From positions 62,001 through 126,000 of the forward strand of contig NZ_JAFZ01000004.1 in NCBI RefSeq assembly GCF_000526395.1: DNA of 64,000 bases, given 5' to 3'. The notes under the pieces were generated by a model that was not told the DNA's origin, made no database searches, and was given only the letters and a program-made list of their open reading frames with translations. The number at the start of each line of letters is the position of its first letter. Within the stretch, counting starts at the first letter, position 1. Source of the stretch: Aminobacterium mobile DSM 12262. GTDB lineage: Bacteria > Synergistota > Synergistia > Synergistales > Aminobacteriaceae. The position numbers and the translations under genes are program-made. This document shows positions 1 to 8,066 of the stretch, one piece after another.

Positions 1-52
1 ATAAGGAGAAGTAACGCACAGGGCCAAAAACATCGAAAGGAGATGGTGCTTT

Positions 53-904
53 TTGGAACGCCGGGGGAAAAGATTTAACCAGATATGGCTAACGGAAGAG
101 CAGACTCCAAATATGAAGTTGAGCTTAAGGGTAAATCGCGTACTTGTAAACAAGAAATCCGATTACCAAGAAATCCTGCTTGTGGAAACGGCAGAGTATG
201 GTCGGATGCTTGTTCTTGATGGCGCTATACAAATAGGGGAAAGAGAGGAATTCTGCTATTCAGAGATGATGGCTCATATCCCTCTCTGTGCCCATCCCGA
301 TCCCAAACACGTACTTATAGTAGGAGGGGGAGACGGTGGGGTTCTTCGCGAGGTTCTTCGACATAAAAACGTAGAAAAAGCTGTCCTCATCGATATTGAT
401 AGCGACGTTATTGAAGCAGCAAAGGAATATCTTCCTACTCTTAGTTGCGCTATGGATGACCCTAGAGCAGAAATACGTTCTGAAGATGCTTTATCCTATA
501 TACGTTCCGTCTCTGAATGTTTTGACGTGGCCATTGTCGACAGTACAGACCCTGTGGACTTTGCCGCAGGACTTTTCGAATCGAGTTTTTATGAAGAGGT
601 GAAAAAGGCTCTTAAGAAAGATGGAATAATAATTGCCCAGACAGAGTCTCCATTCTCCGATACGAAGATTATGATAGAAGCATATAAAAACATGAAAAGT
701 GTCTATCCAATAACATCCTTGTGTTGGGGAGCTATGCCTACATATCCATCAGGGATGTGGACATATACTATCGGTTCGAGAGAAGTCGACCCATCGACTC
801 CAAGGCACACCGTGCCAGAAGGAACTAAATATTACACTCGCGACATTCACAAAGCAGCTTTTGTTTTGCCTCCTTTTTTAAAGGATCTTCTTCATGATAA
901 ATAA
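53..904 (+). CDS. speE: Spermidine synthase (polyamine aminopropyltransferase)
   Basis: Cytosolic enzyme that transfers the aminopropyl group of decarboxylated S-adenosylmethionine to putrescine. The 283 residues match the usual family length. The N-terminal strand domain (about 12-60) reads IWLTEEQTPN...EFGRMLVLDG-like, and the Rossmann methyltransferase-type fold has the glycine-rich VGGGDGG loop near residue 90, the acidic DID strand end and the catalytic-loop DSTDP near 166. The start is TTG at 53, placed 9 nt after an AAAGGAGA Shine-Dalgarno site. ATG and GTG triplets at 43 and 46 are out of frame. No complete gene is visible upstream in the 52 bases available. Confident by motif; substrate (putrescine or agmatine) is inferred. 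Confidence 0.93.
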   Translation: MERRGKRFNQIWLTEEQTPNMKLSLRVNRVLVNKKSDYQEILLVETAEYGRMLVLDGAIQIGEREEFCYSEMMAHIPLCAHPDPKHVLIVGGGDGGVLREVLRHKNVEKAVLIDIDSDVIEAAKEYLPTLSCAMDDPRAEIRSEDALSYIRSVSECFDVAIVDSTDPVDFAAGLFESSFYEEVKKALKKDGIIIAQTESPFSDTKIMIEAYKNMKSVYPITSLCWGAMPTYPSGMWTYTIGSREVDPSTPRHTVPEGTKYYTRDIHKAAFVLPPFLKDLLHDK

Positions 905-948
905 AAAGAGAAGGGGCTTGATCCTAGGATCAAGCCCCTTCTCTTTTT
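903..948. terminator. Bidirectional rho-independent terminator
   Basis: A perfect inverted repeat with arms of 22-23 bp meeting at CCTAGG, flanked by A5 on the left and T6 on the right. It lies between the convergent ends of speE and the symporter gene, so it can stop transcription from both sides. Confidence 0.9.
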
Positions 949-963
949 TACAATAGACCTTAT

Positions 964-2370
964 CTAAAAAGATATGATACCAATGGTATTTAGTAAAATG
1001 ATAACAAGCAATGCTGGCGAAACATAGCGTATAACAAAAGAGAAAAAGCGCACATAAAAACCGTTCTCAAGGGTACCATGATTCGAAAGTTCGTACGCCA
1101 CGTCCTCTTTTTTTGAAAAATATCCTACAAAAATGGCAATAAGCAATCCTCCAAGAGGCATAATAATGTTAGAGGATAAATGGTCATAAAAATCAAAGAA
1201 TCCATCTCCAAAAAGCTTTATTCCACCTAACAGACTTGAACTATCTACAGAAAGAGTCGCAGTAATACCGACCAGTCCAATAAAAAGACAGTTCATAAAG
1301 GTTGCTTTCTTTCTAGACATCTTGAACTCTTCAGACCAGAAAGCTACTGGAACTTCCATAAGAGAAAGAAGAGCCGTTGTAGCAGCAAAAGACGTTAGTA
1401 AAAAGAAAGCGGCAAGTAAAACCGTTCCAAAGGGCATTTTTGAGAAAACCAGCGGAATAGTCATAAACAGAAGGCCAGGCCCCGCCGATGGCTCCATTCC
1501 AAAAGAAAAAACTGTTGGGAAGATGGCCAGTCCCGCCAACATAGAGACGAGCGTATCTGAAAAAGCGATTTTCCCAGCTGTTTTAAAAAGGTGAACATCC
1601 TCGGTAAAATAAGAACCATACGTGATCATAATACCCATAGCTAGAGACAATTTAAAGAAAGCTAACCCCAAAGCGCTTAAGGCCACTGAAGGGGTAATCC
1701 GAGAAAAATCTATATGAAAAAGAAATCGAATACCCTCTCCAGCGCCAGGCAAAGTTAGGGCCCGGATGTCACAAATTACGATAAGAACAAAAAGCAGCGG
1801 CATAAGAGTCTTAGTAATTCGCTCTATTCCACCGCGCACACCCATAGAGATGCCAAATCCAACAACACAAAGCACTATAAACTGCCAAAAGATAGGGGAA
1901 AGAACAGCCTTCGAAAAGAAAGACTGCCCAGCTGTCCCTACCCCAATAACCTCACCAAAAAGCCCCTCAACACTCTCGGCACTAATAGAAGCAAACGCAC
2001 CTGTAAGAGCTTTGAAGCAATAGAAATAAACCCAGCCTGCAACACATGTATAAAAGAACATAACTAGATAGGCCGAGAGGACCCCCATTACGCCGACTCC
2101 CTTCCAAAGGGATCCTGGTTTTAAACTTTCAAAAGCACCTATGGCATTGTGTCGGGTACGCCGGCCTATATACCACTCACAGAGAAGGACTGGTATGCCT
2201 ACAAAAAGAATGCATATAAAATAGACAAAAAGAAAAGCGCCGCCACCATTTGACCCTGTCAAATAGGGGAATTTCCAGATGTTACCCAGACCAACTGCCG
2301 ACCCTAAAGAGGCGAAAAAGACTGCGAGTCCTGACGAAAAGCCTTCTCTGGGCTTACCCGTGTTCTCCAC
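964..2370 (-). CDS. Sodium-dependent amino-acid symporter, NSS/SNF family
   Basis: Polytopic inner-membrane transporter that couples Na+ entry to uptake of an amino acid or amine. The family signature GSAVGLGNIWKFPYL in TM1 and NGGGAF just after it are present, followed by about eleven more hydrophobic segments; bacterial LeuT/MhsT-type proteins have a similar length. I chose GTG at 2370 because GAGGGA lies about 10 nt upstream and the family normally starts shortly before the R-E/D-G-F motif. A longer reading frame opens at GTG 2433, but its extra 21 residues are not family-like and have a weak ribosome site. Substrate unknown (tryptophan, tyrosine or branched-chain are possible). Confidence 0.88.
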   Translation of the reverse strand: MENTGKPREGFSSGLAVFFASLGSAVGLGNIWKFPYLTGSNGGGAFLFVYFICILFVGIPVLLCEWYIGRRTRHNAIGAFESLKPGSLWKGVGVMGVLSAYLVMFFYTCVAGWVYFYCFKALTGAFASISAESVEGLFGEVIGVGTAGQSFFSKAVLSPIFWQFIVLCVVGFGISMGVRGGIERITKTLMPLLFVLIVICDIRALTLPGAGEGIRFLFHIDFSRITPSVALSALGLAFFKLSLAMGIMITYGSYFTEDVHLFKTAGKIAFSDTLVSMLAGLAIFPTVFSFGMEPSAGPGLLFMTIPLVFSKMPFGTVLLAAFFLLTSFAATTALLSLMEVPVAFWSEEFKMSRKKATFMNCLFIGLVGITATLSVDSSSLLGGIKLFGDGFFDFYDHLSSNIIMPLGGLLIAIFVGYFSKKEDVAYELSNHGTLENGFYVRFFSFVIRYVSPALLVIILLNTIGIISF

Positions 2371-2638
2371 TATGAACCACTCCCTCGATAAAATATATAA
2401 AGAATAAAAATTGGCTTCCATATCACGCATCACGATATGGAATGAATAGCCTCAAACTAAATCCTCATGAGTTTTTATTTAGGGGATTAAAGTACTCCTG
2501 AGGGGATAAATTGTACTGAATTTTAAGACAGTAATTGTGTTTCGTCAACCTTTTTTAGAGATTTTTCCAGTCTTTGACAATATGGCAGAGATTTATCATA
2601 CTTACCAGAGAGATTTCTTTAACGATGAGGTGAGCGAA

Positions 2639-3265
2639 ATGGAATTTATGAACGCAGGAGGGCCTCTCATGTGGATTATATTGGGGCTTTCAATTGTAGC
2701 TCTTGCTATTTTTATCGAGCGACTCTTTTTTTTCAAAAGAGCTTCTACAGATGCCGAAGCGTTAGAATTAGCTCTCAGCAAGGCTCTGTTTAACAATGAC
2801 TCGCAACAAGCTGTGGAAATAGCAAAAGGTGGAAAATCTTCCCTTCACTGCCTTTTTTCTGCTGCTGTTACCCATTGGCAAGTTGATACGGAAGCTTTTA
2901 AACTCTTACTTGAGCAACAGATACGTCGAGAGCTCTTTCGTTGGATGAAAGGGCTCACTCTCCTCGGCACTATTTCCCGCGTTGCTCCTTTATTAGGGCT
3001 ACTTGGTACCGTTCTTGGCATGGTAGAGATTTTCAGGAGTTTGCCTACCGCAGGGCAAGCACCGATGATCTCTTTAGCTGGTGGCATTTGGCAAGCGCTC
3101 CTCACTACCGTTGCTGGCCTCAGCGTGGCTGTTCCAACTGTTCTGGGTTACACATTTCTCGTCTCTCGAATAGACGACCAAGAAGAAACACTTTTTAGGG
3201 GTGCCGATTTTCTGATTCGGGAGAAACTTATAGAAACCACGCGCTCCCACCACGCGGGGGAATAA
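2639..3265 (+). CDS. exbB: ExbB/TolQ-family proton channel protein
   Basis: Inner-membrane component of the ExbB-ExbD-TonB energy transducer that uses the proton gradient to power outer-membrane receptors. The 208 residues have a first TM after MNAGGPLMW, then a cytoplasmic loop, then the conserved MotA/TolQ/ExbB pair of TMs with ISRVAPLLGLLGTVLGM and GGIWQALLTTVAGLSVAVPT. The start at ATG 2639 has a GAGGTGA site and gives the usual N-terminus; the frame is open up to GTG 2537, but that 34-residue extension is not family-like. It is the first gene of exbB-exbD-tonB and faces a B12 uptake locus, which suggests its client receptor. Confidence 0.92.
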   Translation: MEFMNAGGPLMWIILGLSIVALAIFIERLFFFKRASTDAEALELALSKALFNNDSQQAVEIAKGGKSSLHCLFSAAVTHWQVDTEAFKLLLEQQIRRELFRWMKGLTLLGTISRVAPLLGLLGTVLGMVEIFRSLPTAGQAPMISLAGGIWQALLTTVAGLSVAVPTVLGYTFLVSRIDDQEETLFRGADFLIREKLIETTRSHHAGE

Positions 3266-3268
3266 ACA

Positions 3269-3658
3269 GTGACTTTTCGGTCGACTCGCAGCCGTTTGCC
3301 TGAAATAGATATCACCCCTCTTATTGATATTCTCTTTATTCTTATTATTTTCTTTGTCCTTACGACAACTTTCGGGCAAAGTCAGATAAGAGTGCAACTT
3401 CCAAACGGACAGGCATCTACTGTAGACGCCGCTCTCGCTGTTTACATAACAATAAATTCCGAGGGGACTCTTTTCTGGGAAGAGGGCGCTGTCTCTGAAG
3501 AGGATCTCATCACCTTGGCGAGACAGGCGCAGGAGGCAGGGAAAACTCTTTTAATTGCAGCGGACCGTAGCATTTCTTATGGACATGTAGCGTCATTCCT
3601 ATCTCGTCTCAATCAAAACGGGATCCAGTCTGTAGGGTTAGCCCTTCAGGAGGATTAG
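3269..3658 (+). CDS. exbD: ExbD/TolR-family protein
   Basis: Partner of ExbB in the TonB energy transducer. A short cytoplasmic N-terminus leads into one TM that carries the conserved proton-path aspartate in LPEIDITPLIDILFILIIFF (Asp near residue 18), followed by a periplasmic domain of about 90 residues ending in the typical strand GIQSVGLAL. At 129 residues it is normal length. It starts at GTG 3269, three bases after exbB, and tonB begins one base after its stop, so the three are translationally linked. Confidence 0.92.
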   Translation: MTFRSTRSRLPEIDITPLIDILFILIIFFVLTTTFGQSQIRVQLPNGQASTVDAALAVYITINSEGTLFWEEGAVSEEDLITLARQAQEAGKTLLIAADRSISYGHVASFLSRLNQNGIQSVGLALQED

Positions 3659-3659
3659 T

Positions 3660-4493
3660 ATGGCAAAACGCTTTGTTCCTCCTCTTCTATGTAGCCTCTT
3701 CTTACATGTTCTTCTGTTTTTTTGCCTGCCCAAATTGCCACCGAGCGAACCTCTATCCTCAGAGCCGCTTATGATAGTTACGCTTGTCAAAACAACGAAA
3801 CCGGGGCAATGTTCAGAACGTGCTGAGGATAGATCAATAGGAGCAGGCTCTCAACCTTCAAAAAAGATAGAAGATGCGCATTTATCTTCCATGCAAACGC
3901 TATCCCCTACATTTCTGTCTGCACCTCAACAACAAATCTCAAAGATTGAAAACAAGAAAGAGCAACAAGCACAGCAAGCAACAGCCCTTCGCAACCTCGA
4001 AAAATCGACAAAAGAAAAAGAGGAGGAGGAAAGAACAATCACTACTACGACTGTTGCCCATACCCTCTCTGGCTCGGACACAAAAGGAGACATGAATGAT
4101 GATGCAAAGAAGGAGGCAGAGAGAACGTCCGCTGGCACAGTAGAAGGACATGGCAAAGGGGAGGAAATAAGCGCTGACCAAGGGCTCTGCAAAAAAGGTG
4201 GGGTTGGCTCTGGACATGGAGAATTGCCCTCCGTCTTCGAGCTTTCATCTGTAACAATAAAAAAGCGCGTACACCCCCAATACCCTCTAATCAGCCGTAG
4301 AAAAGGAGAAGAAGGAACTGTAACCCTTCTCGCTCATGTGCATAAAGGAGATCTCATAACAGTACGTATAGAGAAATCCAGCTCCTATTCGCGACTTGAT
4401 CAGGCCGCATTGACTGCCATTAAACAATGGCTTTTTACTGAAGATTTAACAGGAACTGTGAGAGTCCCCGTCATTTTTTCCCTCAAAGATTAA
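3660..4493 (+). CDS. tonB: TonB-family energy transducer
   Basis: Transduces energy from ExbBD to outer-membrane receptors. One N-terminal signal anchor (about 8-25) is followed by a long charged, Gln/Glu/Lys-rich periplasmic linker (about 45-185) and a C-terminal TonB domain with VHPQYPLISRRKGEEGTV, then SSYSRLDQAALTAIKQWLF. The linker is Glu/Lys/Thr-rich rather than Pro-rich as in the enteric protein. It ends over the last four bases of the convergent ATPase gene, with no space for a terminator between them. Likely energizes the TonB-dependent receptor at 8067. Confidence 0.9.
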   Translation: MAKRFVPPLLCSLFLHVLLFFCLPKLPPSEPLSSEPLMIVTLVKTTKPGQCSERAEDRSIGAGSQPSKKIEDAHLSSMQTLSPTFLSAPQQQISKIENKKEQQAQQATALRNLEKSTKEKEEEERTITTTTVAHTLSGSDTKGDMNDDAKKEAERTSAGTVEGHGKGEEISADQGLCKKGGVGSGHGELPSVFELSSVTIKKRVHPQYPLISRRKGEEGTVTLLAHVHKGDLITVRIEKSSSYSRLDQAALTAIKQWLFTEDLTGTVRVPVIFSLKD

Positions 4494-5539
4494 TGGGGAA
4501 CTTTATTAAAATATTCATCTAAAAGCTCTAAGGTTTTCGCAAGGGAGGAGACCCTTCTCTCCCCCATCTCGGGGAAAGAAAGATCCCAAAAAGGATCTAC
4601 CCCGCTACGTATAAAGATAGAAACTTTCGCTTTTTCAGGAGGAACTAACGTATATTCTTTTCTCTTCAATGCTCGGCAAGTCCAAAAAAGTTCATTAGAC
4701 GTACCTGTTACAGCAACAAAACGCCCAGAACTTCCCTTTCCGTTTCCGTTTAACTTCCATTCCCCCGTTCCTATATCAAAATGAATATTCTCTGTTGAAA
4801 AGACAGAAGAAATTGCTCCCGCAAGAACCAAATCCTCAGGAACACCTGAGAAAGAAATTCCTTCTGGGGATAATAACCAAAGACGATCGGCAAAACGTAA
4901 GGCTAAGTCTATGTCATGAAGGGACAAAATGATCCCTTTCTTCTCATACCAGGCATAGTTTCGCAAAAGAGATAAGAGCTCCACTTTGCGAGGCAAATCT
5001 AAAAAAGCCGTCGGTTCATCAAGCAAAAGAATAGGTGTTGTCTGAGCCAAAGCTCTAGCAATAAGGACCCGCTGGCTTTCTCCATCGCTCAATTCGGAAA
5101 AGAGTCGGCGAGAAAGATGCCATGCCTGCATCTGCTCCAAAGATGCACGTATAATGTCGTGATCACTCTGCTCCAATTCACCACGCCAATTTGTATAAGG
5201 ATAGCGTCCCAGTGAGACAAGCTCAAAAGCGGTGAGTCCCTGAACATCTGGACGGCCAGCCATTACAAAACTCATTAAGGCTGATCGCTGCACGTAAGAA
5301 AGGGTCTTTATGTTGTGCTGCTTTATCTGCAAAATCCCAGACAGAGGTTTAAGAATTCCTGCAAGTGTTTTCAAGAGTGTAGTTTTTCCTGCACCATTAG
5401 GGCCTACTAAACAAACGATCTCCCCAGGCCACAGAGTAAAAGACATATGTTGAGCAACTGGTGCGGAATATCCCTTTTTTACAGGATAACCAATGGTAAG
5501 ATCTTCCACAGTAAGGAGAGGAGGATGGACAGTATCCAT
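4490..5539 (-). CDS. btuD: ABC transporter ATP-binding protein, cobalamin/iron-siderophore type
   Basis: Cytoplasmic ATPase of a BtuFCD-type importer. Walker A GPNGAGKTT near residue 46, signature LSDGESQR, Walker B ILLLDEPTAFLDL and the switch His in LSLHDIDLAL are all present in the first 235 residues. An additional C-terminal part of about 100 residues follows, ending LAKTLELLDEYF; I do not recognise it as a named domain. ATG 5539 has an AGGAGG site 9 nt upstream that overlaps the permease stop; the frame extends to 5587 without a good ribosome site. Cobalamin is inferred from the riboswitch-controlled receptor nearby. Confidence 0.9.
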   Translation of the reverse strand: MDTVHPPLLTVEDLTIGYPVKKGYSAPVAQHMSFTLWPGEIVCLVGPNGAGKTTLLKTLAGILKPLSGILQIKQHNIKTLSYVQRSALMSFVMAGRPDVQGLTAFELVSLGRYPYTNWRGELEQSDHDIIRASLEQMQAWHLSRRLFSELSDGESQRVLIARALAQTTPILLLDEPTAFLDLPRKVELLSLLRNYAWYEKKGIILSLHDIDLALRFADRLWLLSPEGISFSGVPEDLVLAGAISSVFSTENIHFDIGTGEWKLNGNGKGSSGRFVAVTGTSNELFWTCRALKRKEYTLVPPEKAKVSIFIRSGVDPFWDLSFPEMGERRVSSLAKTLELLDEYFNKVPH

Positions 5540-5540
5540 G

Positions 5541-6542
5541 CTACATCTCCTCCTTCCTTCTACTCCGAAAGACAACCCATACCACAACAGGAGCTCCTAT
5601 AAGAGATGTAACAGCATTAAGAGGTAGAACGATAGAGCTACCAGGGACATGGGCTATAAAATCAGCGCAAAGAGCAAGATTCCCACCGACTAACGCACAA
5701 GCTGGTACTAAAAAACGATGGTCGGCGCTCTTAAATGCGCCCCGACATAGATGAGGAACTGCTACCCCCAGAAAAGCAATTGGACCGCAAAAAGCTGTGA
5801 CACTTCCCGCCAAGAAAGACGTTAGGGCTATGAGGAGGATACGAACCCTCTTTACAGGGACTCCCATGGTAGATGCGTATGACTCTCCCAAGAGTAGAGC
5901 GTTGAGAGGTTTTGCCATAATAAAAGCTGCGCCAGAACCAAGAATAGAAGCAGGTACTAACAAAGAAAGCTGCCCCCAGGACACAGAGGAAAAACTTCCA
6001 AAACTCCACGCTACAAATTGTTGAATACGTTCTGGAGTACTGAAATGAATTAAGACGCTCACCAAAGCACTCACTGCATATCCAAACATGAGACCTAAAA
6101 TAAGAAGAGTAGTATTATCCTTAATTTTACCTGCTACAGCCAACATGGCCATCATAATAAGACAGCTACCCAACCACGCCGCACCAGCAAGTCCTACATT
6201 AGCCAAAGACCCAGCTATTAAAGTGGCCATTGCTACACCCAGACTCGCTCCGCCGTTAATACCAAGGATAAAGGGACCGGCTAAAGGATTTTGAAAAAGG
6301 GTTTGCATCCCTAAACCTGACACAGAGAGAGCTCCTCCAGCAAAAAATGCAGTAAGGGCCCGAGGAAATCTTAATTCCATAACTATTACTCGCCACTCCT
6401 CAGAGACCCTTTCACTCCCTAAAAGACTTTGTAAAAGAGCCGAAAAGGGGATAGAAACAGATCCTAAAGAAAGGGTAAGAGCTACCAAAATTACACCGAT
6501 CCCAAGGAGCGCCACAAAAAGAAACATCTGGCGATATTTCAT
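5541..6542 (-). CDS. btuC: FecCD/BtuC-family ABC permease
   Basis: Inner-membrane permease of the B12 (or siderophore) importer. It has about ten hydrophobic segments in 333 residues, with the family features LRFPRALTAFFAGGALSVSG and the cytoplasmic coupling region around GPIAFLGVAVPHLCR. Its ATG overlaps the stop of the binding-protein gene by four bases and its stop overlaps the ribosome site of the ATPase gene, so binding protein, permease and ATPase form one transcript. Confidence 0.93.
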   Translation of the reverse strand: MKYRQMFLFVALLGIGVILVALTLSLGSVSIPFSALLQSLLGSERVSEEWRVIVMELRFPRALTAFFAGGALSVSGLGMQTLFQNPLAGPFILGINGGASLGVAMATLIAGSLANVGLAGAAWLGSCLIMMAMLAVAGKIKDNTTLLILGLMFGYAVSALVSVLIHFSTPERIQQFVAWSFGSFSSVSWGQLSLLVPASILGSGAAFIMAKPLNALLLGESYASTMGVPVKRVRILLIALTSFLAGSVTAFCGPIAFLGVAVPHLCRGAFKSADHRFLVPACALVGGNLALCADFIAHVPGSSIVLPLNAVTSLIGAPVVVWVVFRSRRKEEM

Positions 6543-7696
6543 GGTATATTCCTCTCTGACAATTGATGATAAAAAAAGAGCTCGTGGTTTGGCAGTAAAT
6601 GAGGATGTAAAATAGCAATTAAATCTTCTAAAATCAAGTCTGGGCGCATGATGCCCTGCTGATAATAATCGTTAGCTCCACTTTTCGTCACACGAGCATT
6701 ATTATTATAAATTCTTCTTTCCTTGAAGGGACGAAACGTTTCATAACGGGGATCTTCAGTTATAGCGTCCTCTAAGCTTTGCCATGAAGAAGCGTTAATC
6801 CAAAAATCACAGGAGATAGCTCGTTCTAACACATTTTCAAAATCTATGGGGACCCCTCCCCGCTGATTAAGGTCAGACCAAAGATAGCGGCCTCCTGCAT
6901 CACGAAGCAAGTAAGCAGGCCAGCTTCGTCCTCCTGGAACATACCATGTCCCGCCAATAGCTGCATTTGCCATAACTGTAGGGCGTTCCTTCGTCATATC
7001 CCGCACTTTTTGTACGAGAGAGTTATATTGTTCAGCAACTCGCCGAAAAAAAGCATCTGCCTCCCCTTCTTCGCCCAGGAACAAACCCACGAATTTAATC
7101 CATTCTGCCATACCGAGAGGTTCTTCTTCCAAATAATCTGACGCAATAACAAGGGGGACTCCAAGTTGCCGTAACCGATCCGCAGCCTCTTTCTCTGTTG
7201 CCGTATACGCATAAACAAAAACGACATCCGGGCGTAAAGAAAGAATTTTTTCCACGTCGAGGCGCAATCCTGCCCCTGCATCAGCAGCTACGTCAGGGAG
7301 ATCAGAGTTACGAATAACGTTGGAATATACATATCGTTTCCCTCCCACCCCCACAAATACATCCGCTCCGCCAAGTTCCTCTATAAAAGGGAGCATGGTC
7401 ATGGATGTGGTAATAACTCGTCGAACTGGGACATGTACAATTGGCAAATGGGCAAGCCTTTCAGGGATAGAGGCCCCCTGTGATACGAGAAGATACTGTT
7501 GCCCTTCCCGGGCTCCAGCCCAAGGTTGGACGACAGTGACTATGCTATATCCCTCTTCTCTGCTCACCTTAAAACCTTTAGCATATTGAAGTTCCATAGA
7601 AGAGGCGAAAGAAGGGACGGGATACAAAAGGACAAAACCCCATACCCAAAGTAAAACATTAAAGAGATTCCATTTAATTTTTTTCATATTTTTCAC
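6539..7696 (-). CDS. btuF: Periplasmic substrate-binding protein, TroA/BtuF-like
   Basis: Captures the substrate in the periplasm for the BtuCD-like importer. A signal peptide (about 1-31, ending VPSFASS) precedes a two-lobed Fe3+/B12 binding fold: GAD-VFVGVGG near 110, LRPDVVFVY near 152, GIMRPDLILEDLIAILHP near the end. At 385 residues it is longer than enteric BtuF (about 266), closer to Fe/heme-type binding proteins. GTG 7696 is chosen because GAGGAA lies 7 nt upstream; ATG 7687 would be too distant. Cobalamin is inferred from context; a siderophore or heme would also fit the fold. Confidence 0.85.
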   Translation of the reverse strand: MKNMKKIKWNLFNVLLWVWGFVLLYPVPSFASSMELQYAKGFKVSREEGYSIVTVVQPWAGAREGQQYLLVSQGASIPERLAHLPIVHVPVRRVITTSMTMLPFIEELGGADVFVGVGGKRYVYSNVIRNSDLPDVAADAGAGLRLDVEKILSLRPDVVFVYAYTATEKEAADRLRQLGVPLVIASDYLEEEPLGMAEWIKFVGLFLGEEGEADAFFRRVAEQYNSLVQKVRDMTKERPTVMANAAIGGTWYVPGGRSWPAYLLRDAGGRYLWSDLNQRGGVPIDFENVLERAISCDFWINASSWQSLEDAITEDPRYETFRPFKERRIYNNNARVTKSGANDYYQQGIMRPDLILEDLIAILHPHLLPNHELFFYHQLSERNIP

Positions 7697-7812
7697 AAAA
7701 GAGTTCCTCTTAGTAGATTTTTTTATTGTAAGATATGTATAATAGTAAATGTGCGATTAGGTCAATTCCAATTATCGCTATCATTGCCTACAAAATCAAA
7801 TAGGGATCTATG
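7697..7812. promoter_or_regulatory. Divergent promoter region of the B12 locus
   Basis: This interval separates the binding-protein gene (leftward) from the riboswitch (rightward). On the minus strand TTGACC lies about 17 nt upstream of TTATAC. On the plus strand there is TATAAT at 7738-7743 with no clear -35 box. Only the rightward transcript carries the riboswitch; I see no second B12 box in front of the leftward operon. Confidence 0.5.
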
Positions 7813-7946
7813 TTTTCCAGCTTCGGGAATCTGGTGTGAAACCAGAACGGCCCCGCCACTGTAACAGAGACAAACTCGTAATACCACTGGGAAAACTGGG
7901 AAGGTACGAGGGAGGATGAACTGGAGTCAGGAGACCGGCTGGAAGA
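7813..7946 (+). promoter_or_regulatory. Cobalamin (adenosylcobalamin-type) riboswitch aptamer
   Basis: Conserved core segments are readable: GGGAA...GGTGTGAAACC near 7824-7843, GGCCCCGCCACTGTAAC after it, and the B12 box AGTCAGGAGACCGG at 7925-7938. The closing P1 helix is 7813-7821 with 7938-7946 (nine pairs, one G-U). Downstream, AGTCAT (7951-7956) pairs with ATGACT (7979-7984), giving the expected extra hairpin. GGAAGA (7941-7946), the 3' strand of P1, can alternatively pair with TCTTCC (7986-7991). It controls the TonB-dependent receptor, whose expression should fall when B12 is abundant. Confidence 0.95.
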
Positions 7947-8002
7947 CAAGAGTCATTATCATGCGAGGGCGTGGTGTGATGACTATCTTCCTAGCCTTAT
8001 AC

Positions 8003-8052
8003 ATGGCGAGAAGAGGTTGTCGTGTCAACCTTGCTTCTCGCCATTTTTATAT
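8003..8052 (+). terminator. Riboswitch-controlled terminator
   Basis: The stem ATGGCGAGAAG pairs with CTTCTCGCCAT, with an inner AGGTTG/CAACCT helix, followed by TTTTTATATTTTT. It sits after the cobalamin aptamer and just before the receptor's ribosome site. This is the likely expression platform and rules out receptor start codons inside the hairpin. Confidence 0.85.
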
Positions 8053-8066
8053 TTTTAGGGGGGACT

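Noticed and set aside
2537-2638. N-terminal extension of ExbB from GTG 2537
   Set aside because: Not family-like, and the start at 2639 has its own GAGGTGA site.
8022-8066. Earlier start of the B12 receptor at ATG 8022
   Set aside because: It lies inside the riboswitch terminator hairpin; the 8067 start has a G-rich ribosome site and a proper signal peptide.
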